From Sphingobacteriaceae bacterium (GTDB taxonomy: Bacteria > Bacteroidota > Bacteroidia > B-17B0 > Aurantibacillaceae): 5,735 nt of DNA. Shown piece after piece: positions 1 through 5,713 of the stretch (positions within the stretch are counted from its first letter, which is position 1; each line of letters starts with the position of its first letter). Both the position numbers and the translations under genes were made by a program. The stretch spans positions 1 through 5,735 of the forward strand of contig JANYCL010000075.1 of assembly GCA_025360355.1 (NCBI GenBank). Direction: 5' to 3'. The notes under the pieces are model-generated. The model ran no database searches and had not been told where the DNA came from. It saw nothing but the letters and a program-made list of their open reading frames with translations.

Positions 1-220
1 CATCCTTTGAAACAGAAATTGTTTTTAATGCGAGATAAACTGCAGCAGTTCCACTTGAAACGGCAACTCCAGGAATTGAACAACCAACCCACTCTGCAAA
101 TTTTTTCTCAAAGTTTTTTGTGATCTCCCCTGAACCAATAAATCCACCTGCCATTACATTTGCAACAGCTTGTTTATCTTCTTCAGTGATCCAGGGTTTG
201 GAATGAAGTATCCAGTTCAC
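1..220 (-). CDS. DegT/DnrJ/EryC1 family PLP-dependent aminotransferase, N-terminal part (3' end cut by window)
   Basis: Reading leftwards from a GTG at 220-218 gives 73 codons with no stop up to the window edge. The start of the protein has the typical entry of nucleotide-sugar aminotransferases: HSKPWITEEDKQAV, then GGFIGSGEITKNFEKKFAEWVG, then VAVSSGTAAVYLALK, where the SSGTAA segment belongs to the PLP-phosphate-binding region of this family. About 300 further residues, including the catalytic lysine, would lie outside the window. The GTG is preferred because the family N-terminus usually begins a few residues before KPxIT and because it falls one base after the stop of the radical SAM gene. 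A TTG 33 bases upstream is the only other in-frame start before a stop, and the ATG inside the protein is too far in. The family transfers an amino group, usually from glutamate, to a keto group of a nucleotide-linked sugar in the cytoplasm. Which sugar and which carbon cannot be read from this fragment. Confidence 0.88.
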   Translation of the reverse strand, partial: MNWILHSKPWITEEDKQAVANVMAGGFIGSGEITKNFEKKFAEWVGCSIPGVAVSSGTAAVYLALKTISVSKD

Positions 221-221
221 T

Positions 222-1217
222 CTATTCGAATTCTTTATTTTTAAATTCTTCAATCATGTCGGCATAACTTCTGCCTTCATCCGGCCAACGCGTTTGTTTC
301 CAATCTGGACAATTACCACAAAACTGAGGGTTATCGTATTTGTTGCACATGTGTGCTTCGCGTAATTTTTTGTAGAATTCACCTTTCCACACTTCACGAA
401 CAGTTGTATTTCTATAATCTGCAACCATTGAGCCGTGAACCCAATCTTGCGGACAAAAAACAAGTTCACCTCTTGGATTTAAAATTATCCGTTCCCAAGG
501 ATATAAACACGGTGTGCGTTCAGAATCTCCGGCTTCTTTCACAAGGTCTTCAGCTAAATTTGCTACAGCACCGGCACCTGAGTGAAGTCTTCTTACAACA
601 ACATAATCAGCACCCTGATCTTTCCAGAATTGTTCGAACAACGGACCCTCACCTGCATTTTGCGGTTGCTCAATGAAACTTAAAATTATTTTTGCCTTAT
701 GTCCGTTCTCATTATTTTTTTTAATGAGATTAATAATGTTTTGTCTAACAATTTTCAGATCTCCATTCACACGAATGGTAGCGTAAGCTTCTTCTGTAAA
801 AGCGTCAGTACTGATATCAATAACATTAACACCGGTTTCTAAAACTTTTTCAATTCGCGGACCTGTTAACAATGTTCCATTGGTTGTAAGTGTAACCATA
901 GTGCCGGAATTTTTTACAGCATATCCCATCATATCATAAATATAACGATGCAATAAAGGTTCCCCTTCGCCTGTATAACGGATATATTGCGTAATGCCTT
1001 TTCCGTACTCCCGTATTTCATCAACTATTTTCTGATTTAATTCAGGTGATTGAGACTTACCTGAATAATGTTCAGACTGTTTAAATGCCGGATGCGGACA
1101 GTGAATGCATGCCAAATTACATAACTCAGTTGAGTCGATAATTATTTGAGAAGGGAATTCCGGACTTAATCTTCCATAAAATCCATACTGCGGTTTCTTT
1201 TTTGTTTCTGTTGTCAT
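222..1217 (-). CDS. Radical SAM protein with SPASM/twitch-like C-terminal domain
   Basis: A 331-residue protein. The radical SAM [4Fe-4S] motif CxxxCxxC is C33, C37 and C40, in the context STELCNLACIHC. It is followed by the SAM-contacting TGEGEP at 82-87 and a LTTNGTLL strand-loop at 110-117, all normal for the family. The C-terminal region has C237-x12-G250-x4-C255, the opening signature of SPASM domains, then C291, C300 and C303 (CGNC). The second run of cysteines expected after CxxC in a full SPASM domain is absent, so one auxiliary cluster bound by C237, C255, C300 and C303 is more likely than two. The start ATG overlaps the stop of the upstream aminotransferase as ATGA, and the stop lies one base before the next aminotransferase. 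No precursor peptide gene is visible nearby, so a small-molecule substrate, probably a nucleotide sugar, is more likely than a RiPP. Radical SAM/SPASM membership is clear; the reaction (oxidation, deamination or other) is unknown. Confidence 0.93.
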   Translation of the reverse strand: MTTETKKKPQYGFYGRLSPEFPSQIIIDSTELCNLACIHCPHPAFKQSEHYSGKSQSPELNQKIVDEIREYGKGITQYIRYTGEGEPLLHRYIYDMMGYAVKNSGTMVTLTTNGTLLTGPRIEKVLETGVNVIDISTDAFTEEAYATIRVNGDLKIVRQNIINLIKKNNENGHKAKIILSFIEQPQNAGEGPLFEQFWKDQGADYVVVRRLHSGAGAVANLAEDLVKEAGDSERTPCLYPWERIILNPRGELVFCPQDWVHGSMVADYRNTTVREVWKGEFYKKLREAHMCNKYDNPQFCGNCPDWKQTRWPDEGRSYADMIEEFKNKEFE

Positions 1218-2374
1218 GAGTTTAATACATGTTTAATATTTGTGATTACATCTGTTATATCTTCATTTGTCATACTTGCACTTATTGGCAATGTTATAAT
1301 TTCTTTGAACACATTTTCACTTACTGTTAAGTTTTGAATTCCATAATTTTCTTTGTAGAAATCCATCATATGCAAAGGCATATAGTGAATGCTCGCGCCA
1401 ATATTCCTATCTCGCATTTCGAGCAAAAATTCGTCGCGTGTCATTTTCATCTTTGTGATTGGTAAACGTACAACATACAAATGCTTTGCATGTTTTTCGT
1501 CGGTGAGACCGCTTTGATACTTTAGATCTAATTCAGCAGCATAGCGCTTCGCAACATGAAGTCTCATTTTCTGCATTTCATCAAAACGTTTTAATTGTAC
1601 ACGGCCAATACAAGCGTGCAGATCGATATAATTCATTTTAAAACCCAACTGTTCCAATTGGGAATAGATCATAGATTTAGGATTTATGAAACGCTTCCAA
1701 GCATTTACAGGCATACCGTGTTGTCTTAAACTTCTTAAATTATCAGCAAGTTTATCATCGAACAAAGCTATTGCTCCACCTTCGCCGGTAGATAAATTTT
1801 TGTTAGCATAAAAACTGAAACAAGTAAGATTACCTGATGACCCTACTTTTTTTCCATTTTTAAATGAAGCGCCTAATGCGTGTGCAGCGTCTTCGATGAT
1901 CACAATATTCTCCGGCAATTTATTTCTTAACTCATCTACTTCAAATGCCAATCCACCGTAATGTACGATCACTATTGCTTTGGTTTTTGGCGTAAGAACT
2001 GCCTGAATATTTTCTGTTGTTGTAAGTAATGAATTTTCGTCAATATCTGCGAATATAGGTTTAGCGCCACAGTACACAGCGGCGTTTGCAGAACTGCACC
2101 ATGTTAATGAAGAAATAACAACTTCATCACCTTCCTTTATTCCCTGCGCTTTTAATGAAAGAAATAGTGCAGAGGTACAGGAGTCGACCGTTATGACATG
2201 CGGTACATTCAAGTAAGCCGCCAATTCTTGTTCGAAAGCTGCGACTTCGTTACCCATTCCGATCCATCCGCTTTTCATGACTCTGGCTACAGCCTCAAAT
2301 TCTTCTTCAGTAAAACTAGGTTTACCGAACGGAAGATAAATTTCTCTTTTTTTAATTTCGCTGTTAGAATCCAC
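1214..2374 (-). CDS. DegT/DnrJ/EryC1/StrS family PLP-dependent sugar aminotransferase
   Basis: A 386-residue, full-length member of the fold-type I sugar aminotransferases. In order: PFGKPSFTEEEFEAVARVMKSGWIGMG near residues 15-41, VDSCTSALFLSL at 63-74 (PLP-phosphate region), VHYGG at 137-141, IIEDAAHALGA at 159-169 (D162 placed to pair with the PLP nitrogen), and CFSFYANKNLSTGEGG at 185-200, where K192 is the predicted Schiff-base lysine. The start is GTG at 2374-2372. A stop in the same frame (the TAA of the methyltransferase gene) lies two codons upstream, and the first internal ATG falls inside conserved sequence, so no other start fits well. The expected role is amination of a 3- or 4-keto nucleotide sugar for surface-glycan synthesis. 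The 3-nt gap upstream and ATGA overlap downstream support translational coupling with the methyltransferase and radical SAM genes. The product could be a Qui3N/Fuc3N or a Qui4N/perosamine-type sugar; the sequence does not tell which. Confidence 0.95.
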   Translation of the reverse strand: MDSNSEIKKREIYLPFGKPSFTEEEFEAVARVMKSGWIGMGNEVAAFEQELAAYLNVPHVITVDSCTSALFLSLKAQGIKEGDEVVISSLTWCSSANAAVYCGAKPIFADIDENSLLTTTENIQAVLTPKTKAIVIVHYGGLAFEVDELRNKLPENIVIIEDAAHALGASFKNGKKVGSSGNLTCFSFYANKNLSTGEGGAIALFDDKLADNLRSLRQHGMPVNAWKRFINPKSMIYSQLEQLGFKMNYIDLHACIGRVQLKRFDEMQKMRLHVAKRYAAELDLKYQSGLTDEKHAKHLYVVRLPITKMKMTRDEFLLEMRDRNIGASIHYMPLHMMDFYKENYGIQNLTVSENVFKEIITLPISASMTNEDITDVITNIKHVLNS

Positions 2375-2377
2375 GCT

Positions 2378-3187
2378 TTAAATTTTTTTGGTTTGAAGAC
2401 TTATAGAAAATGATTTATTTGGCATTGTAGGAAATTCGCTCATGTACGTTTTATAATCTTTCCTTATCAAGACAGCGCAAATTGTATTTGAAACATGGTA
2501 AAGATACTTATGTTCGCTTTTAGGCAATCCGTCTAGTATACCTGCAAGTGTAGTATAATTTGGTCTTTCAGTATAATTTCCATAATCGTGCCAGACAACG
2601 ATCGAATCATTACTTTTTTGTAACGCTAAAACTTTTTCAGTATCTAGTTTCACGCCTTCATAGCTGTGATCGCCATCTACAAAAATCAAATCGAATTTAT
2701 CAGTTAGTTTAGAAAAATCGAAAGTTTGTGAGTTGTGCTCGATTTTAGTTACGTTATTCAGATTTTTTGAAAAAATTCCATGTGCCTGAATAAATCCGTC
2801 ACCGAAATTCAGTTCTTTCATTTCAGCAGGAGATAAAGTTATTGAAATACATTTTTTTGCAACTTCAGCCACATTCGATAAACTTTCTCCGCGCCAGCTT
2901 CCAATTTCCAAATAATTACAATCCGCAAATTTTCTCGCAAGTGCTTTTAGTAATGCAATATCAGTTACCAATGAAGTTCCTTCCAAGTAAGTATAATTGT
3001 TTACTGTTTCTGAAAAGTCCGGCAAAAGTTCAGTCAGATCAACAGTTGGTAGCTGACAGAATCCGTATTTTGCTAATAAATATTCTTTCCTTTCTAATTC
3101 AGGATCTTTTTCAGCAACAGCTACAGGCTGGTTATGAACCGGAGGATTAAAGAACCATTTAAATCTATTTTTTATTCCTGTTATCAT
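2378..3187 (-). CDS. Class I SAM-dependent methyltransferase (Methyltransf_24/TylF-like)
   Basis: A 269-residue protein. After about 90 residues of N-terminal extension, motif I for SAM binding is NYLEIGSWRGES at 91-102. The acidic post-strand motif FDLIFVDGDHSYEGVKLDTE spans 165-184, and WHDYG is at 199-203. The pairing of a FVDGDHSYEGVxxD block with HDY is characteristic of the Methyltransf_24 and macrocin-O-methyltransferase-like group, in which acidic residues at these positions can hold a divalent metal. There is no signal peptide or clear membrane segment, so it should act in the cytoplasm. The gene begins at ATG 3187 after a 35-nt gap behind the Wzt gene and ends 3 nt before the aminotransferase start. 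In this setting it probably O- or N-methylates a sugar residue or caps the growing chain; the substrate is inference. The methyltransferase fold call is firm, the subfamily moderately so. Confidence 0.88.
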   Translation of the reverse strand: MITGIKNRFKWFFNPPVHNQPVAVAEKDPELERKEYLLAKYGFCQLPTVDLTELLPDFSETVNNYTYLEGTSLVTDIALLKALARKFADCNYLEIGSWRGESLSNVAEVAKKCISITLSPAEMKELNFGDGFIQAHGIFSKNLNNVTKIEHNSQTFDFSKLTDKFDLIFVDGDHSYEGVKLDTEKVLALQKSNDSIVVWHDYGNYTERPNYTTLAGILDGLPKSEHKYLYHVSNTICAVLIRKDYKTYMSEFPTMPNKSFSISLQTKKI

Positions 3188-3222
3188 TGTCTATTCTATA
3201 TAAAGATACAAAGTTTTTATTA

Positions 3223-4482
3223 TTAATCTATGCGTTTAATAGTCCAATCTAGTTGTGGTCTTATGTTGCCAACGTAGTCCCCAAGAAAAACACCTTCGCC
3301 TCTTGGTAAATCGAGAACGTCAAACGTTAGTAGGCTTTCCGCTAAATACATTTCATCTTGTCTGTTTTTCACAAAATAAACATTCAGTGTATAGCCTCTG
3401 TTATTTAAAAGTTTTCCAGGGACTTTACATTTACATGTATAACGTCCAGAGGTTGCGTCAATCGGATTTGCAGGACTCACAAAAACCATCTCATCCTGTA
3501 AAGTATTAAATAAAATACCTGTAAAAAACGATACCGGAGGATGTGTTAATTCAAATTCAATATCCACATCAAAAGAAGTATCAATAAATATTTTTTCACT
3601 TCCATTATCTGTGGTTATTTTTGCTGAAATAATTTTCACGTTTTCATTACCGGGTGCACTTTCTTTTGTCCAGCTTTTATTAAGCGAAAGATCTGTTACG
3701 CGGGTATGATATTTATTCAGAATTTCTTCAGTAGCCCCAATTTCTTTTACTAATCCATTTTCCAAAAACACAGCTTTTGAACATAATGATTTTAACGCAG
3801 CGGTATTATGACTTACAAATAGAACTGTTCTTCCAAGTCCGGAAACATCTTTCATTTTACCGAGGCATTTCTTTTGGAATTCGTAATCACCAACAGATAA
3901 AACCTCATCAACAATTAATATTTCGGGCTCCAAATGGGCTGCAACAGCAAAAGCTAAACGCACATACATTCCGCTGCTGTATCTTTTTACCGGAGTATCG
4001 ATATATCTTTCTACTCCGCTAAAATCTACGATCTCATCGAATTTGCTTTTAATCTCCCTTTTTTTCATTCCTAATATAGCGCCATTTAAAAAAATATTAT
4101 CACGGCCTGACAGATCGGGATGAAATCCTGTTCCTACTTCTAATAAACTTGCAATTCTTCCTTTTACTTTTATTTCTCCTGAGGTTGGCAAAGTAGTTCT
4201 TGATAATATTTTTAGTAAGGTTGATTTTCCTGCTCCATTTTTACCAACAATACCTAATACTTCTCCTTGTTGTACATCAAAACTTATATCTTTTAATGCC
4301 CATACATAATCGGTATTACCTTTTGCAGTCCGGTCATTGGTTTCGGCTATTTCTGCAAAAGGATTTTCTTTGCCGCGAACTGAAGCCCACCAGCGTTTTA
4401 TATCATTAGATACAGAGCCTGAACCAATATCACCTAACTGATATAATTTACTTACGTTCTCTACTTTAATTACCGCACTCAT
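3223..4482 (-). CDS. wzt: Wzt-type polysaccharide ABC transporter ATPase with C-terminal carbohydrate-binding-like domain
   Basis: A 419-residue protein in two parts. Residues 1 to about 260 are a complete ABC ATPase of the KpsT/Wzt group: Walker A GIVGKNGAGKST at 77-88, the group-specific LLEVGTGFHPDLSGRDNI at 113-130, signature YSSGM at 168-172, Walker B with D-loop ILIVDEVLSVGD at 188-199, and the switch histidine H225 in FVSHN. Residues from about 270 to 419 are a beta-rich extension (NVKIISAKITTDNG, then FDVDIEFELTHPPVSFFTGILF) that matches the Wzt_C domain in size and pattern. In O9a/O12-like systems this domain reads the modified non-reducing end of the glycan before export. KpsT-type capsule ATPases are much shorter and lack it. 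About 40 extra residues between the first strand and Walker A (SVSNDIKRWWASVRG...) are common in long Wzt/TagH proteins. The start overlaps the permease stop by one base (TAATG), as expected for subunits made in matched amounts. Confidence 0.95.
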   Translation of the reverse strand: MSAVIKVENVSKLYQLGDIGSGSVSNDIKRWWASVRGKENPFAEIAETNDRTAKGNTDYVWALKDISFDVQQGEVLGIVGKNGAGKSTLLKILSRTTLPTSGEIKVKGRIASLLEVGTGFHPDLSGRDNIFLNGAILGMKKREIKSKFDEIVDFSGVERYIDTPVKRYSSGMYVRLAFAVAAHLEPEILIVDEVLSVGDYEFQKKCLGKMKDVSGLGRTVLFVSHNTAALKSLCSKAVFLENGLVKEIGATEEILNKYHTRVTDLSLNKSWTKESAPGNENVKIISAKITTDNGSEKIFIDTSFDVDIEFELTHPPVSFFTGILFNTLQDEMVFVSPANPIDATSGRYTCKCKVPGKLLNNRGYTLNVYFVKNRQDEMYLAESLLTFDVLDLPRGEGVFLGDYVGNIRPQLDWTIKRID

Positions 4483-5336
4483 TAAACTGTATCCATAAAT
4501 GATTTTTCAACTTTATTAAAGACAACTGCTCCAATAATTAAAACTAAAATAGTCCAGACTGCACTGTACAGCAACCATTGAATTTCCGGTAAAGGAGCGT
4601 TGATAAATATTGCTCTGAACAAACCAACAATGTGTAACAACGGATTTAGATTAAATAGCAATTGTATTTTAGAACTAAATTTATCAATAGGAAATACAAC
4701 TGAAGAGAAATACATTACAAACTGTAGGCCAAATCCAACCAAAAAAGTAAGGTCGCGGTATTTAGTGGTTAATGAAGAAATAATTAAACCACATCCTAAA
4801 CCAAACAAACCACACAGAATAAGTACAATTGGGAAAAGAAAAAGCAGTTTAAGATCTACTTGCCAATCATAATTATTAAAAATTTTATAATACAATAAAA
4901 GCAGAAGCAAAATAAAAAATTGGATCAGGAAAGTAAAACCATTTGAAATAAGTGTAGAAACGGGAACAGTTAATCTTGGGAAATATACTTTACCAAAAAT
5001 ACCGGCATTACTTACAAATACGCTTGATGTTTTATTTAATGAAGTAGAGAAAAAATTCCAAATTGTCAATCCGGATAAAGTAAAAATAGGATAAGGAATT
5101 CCCTTAGTATCAAACTTAGCGAAACTGCCGAAAATTATTGTAAAAAATAAAGTAGATAATAACGGCTGGATAATTAACCATAACGGACCCAAAACAGTTT
5201 GTTTATACTGAGCCACCATATCTCTTTTTACAAACAACCAAATTAGATCTTTGTATTCAATAACTTCTTTTAAACCCAAATGAAAAATGTTTGGTTTAGG
5301 TTTGATGATCAAATCCCAATTTTTTTCTTCTGTCAT
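4482..5336 (-). CDS. wzm: Wzm-type ABC-2 polysaccharide transporter permease
   Basis: A 284-residue integral inner-membrane protein. It opens with a cytoplasmic, amphipathic N-terminus and the family core KRDMVAQYKQTVLGPLWLIIQP at 37-58. Hydrophobic segments lie at about 52-71, 82-98, 126-150, 164-187, 196-216 and 257-274, giving the six-helix plan of ABC-2 permeases. Further family marks are YRD at 193-195 in the loop before the fifth helix, a PID segment at 216-218, and NPL at 231-233 near the C-terminal re-entrant region. Length is normal for Wzm/KpsM. With the adjacent ATPase it should form the channel that moves undecaprenyl-diphosphate-linked O-antigen or a similar glycan to the periplasmic face. 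Its ATG overlaps the stop of the NusG-like gene as ATGA. The TagG teichoic acid homologue is excluded in practice by the likely Bacteroidota background. Confidence 0.95.
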   Translation of the reverse strand: MTEEKNWDLIIKPKPNIFHLGLKEVIEYKDLIWLFVKRDMVAQYKQTVLGPLWLIIQPLLSTLFFTIIFGSFAKFDTKGIPYPIFTLSGLTIWNFFSTSLNKTSSVFVSNAGIFGKVYFPRLTVPVSTLISNGFTFLIQFFILLLLLLYYKIFNNYDWQVDLKLLFLFPIVLILCGLFGLGCGLIISSLTTKYRDLTFLVGFGLQFVMYFSSVVFPIDKFSSKIQLLFNLNPLLHIVGLFRAIFINAPLPEIQWLLYSAVWTILVLIIGAVVFNKVEKSFMDTV

Positions 5337-5713
5337 TTGTTTATTGGTATTAATATTTCTTCAGGCAATTTAACGCGTATGCTTTGGCCGATGCTTTCTA
5401 ATAGAACATCGATGTATCTGCCTTCTTTATTCTCAACTACAAAACCTTCTATGTTTTTTAATGCTCCTGAAGTTATTTTTACTTTATCGCCTTCTTTATA
5501 GTTTTGTTTCACGCCGTTCAATTCCATCTGGTAACCGAGTTCTATCAATTGTTTTAAACGTTCAATTTCAACTTCACGCACTTTGGCAATTTTCCCTTCG
5601 GCGCGGACAAAATTAACAACGCCGGGAGTTTGTATGGTTTTTTCGTTTTCTAAATTCGTTATCCTAACAAAAATATAAAGAAGGCGATAAAGTAAAAATA
5701 ACTTCAGGAGCAT
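5333..5713 (-). CDS. NusG/UpxY-family transcription elongation factor, N-terminal domain missing
   Basis: A 126-residue reading frame. Residues from about 13 onward are NusG-like. YIFVRITN matches the last strand of the NGN domain (usually PLFPGYVFV). TPGVVNFVRAEGKIAKVREVEIERLKQLI is the NGN end plus linker, and NYKEGDKVKITSGALKNIEGFVV at 71-93 is the KOW motif, continuing to IPINK. Family members are usually about 160-180 residues, so roughly 50 N-terminal residues that contact RNA polymerase are missing. The predicted first 12 residues (MLLKLFLLYRLL) and the ATG at 5713 lie in the inverted copy of this gene's own KOW region and are probably not native; the native part ends near 5666-5677. 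The frame stays open to the window edge, so even the start is uncertain. Specialised NusG paralogues of the UpxY type open many Bacteroidota capsule operons and promote read-through of them, which fits the position directly ahead of wzm/wzt with an ATGA overlap. Confidence 0.8.
   Translation of the reverse strand: MLLKLFLLYRLLYIFVRITNLENEKTIQTPGVVNFVRAEGKIAKVREVEIERLKQLIELGYQMELNGVKQNYKEGDKVKITSGALKNIEGFVVENKEGRYIDVLLESIGQSIRVKLPEEILIPINK
5439..5500 (-). repeat. Inverted repeat, left arm, inside the KOW-coding part of the NusG-like gene
   Basis: These 62 bases are the exact reverse complement of 5674-5735 (position x pairs with 11174 minus x, checked base by base). The match continues inward with one mismatch (5501 against 5673) through 5508/5666, then stops at 5509/5665. 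This arm is the native one, because it codes for YKEGDKVKITSGALKNIEGFV in frame with the intact C-terminus of the gene. Confidence 0.97.
5666..5677. other. Likely breakpoint with microhomology between NusG-like gene and its inverted copy
   Basis: On the minus strand the sequence across the joint reads CTTTATATTTTTGTTAGG. The inverted copy of the KOW region would read CTTTATAGTTTTGTTTCA on the same strand, whereas the native NusG codons would be TAT ATT TTT GTT AGG (YIFVR). The two possible parents share TATA-x-TTTTGTT, so the crossover can be placed anywhere in about a dozen bases. Protein similarity to NusG is lost on the right side and repeat identity is lost on the left side of this segment, which marks it as the point where the two sequences were joined. 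Confidence 0.75.

Noticed and set aside
222..1217. The radical SAM/SPASM protein as a peptide-modifying RiPP maturase
   Set aside because: No small precursor reading frame, RRE-like protein or peptidase lies nearby, and the neighbours are sugar aminotransferases and glycan export genes.
3188..3222. The 35-nt gap between wzt and the methyltransferase gene as an internal promoter or terminator
   Set aside because: The minus strand has a TATCTTTA that loosely resembles the Bacteroidota -7 element, but it lacks the final G and a properly spaced TTTG. There is no stem followed by a T-run.
353..4872. Plus-strand open frames of 69 to 107 codons (for example 353-676, 2842-3150, 3777-4022, 4600-4872)
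   Set aside because: Each lies fully opposite a well-supported minus-strand gene. Their translations are low in recognisable motifs and look like antisense shadows.
4482..5336. TagG/TagH-type teichoic acid exporter
   Set aside because: The ATPase has a long Wzt-like C-terminal extension and the locus has a NusG/UpxY-like gene and no Gram-positive features, so O-antigen or capsule-like export fits better.
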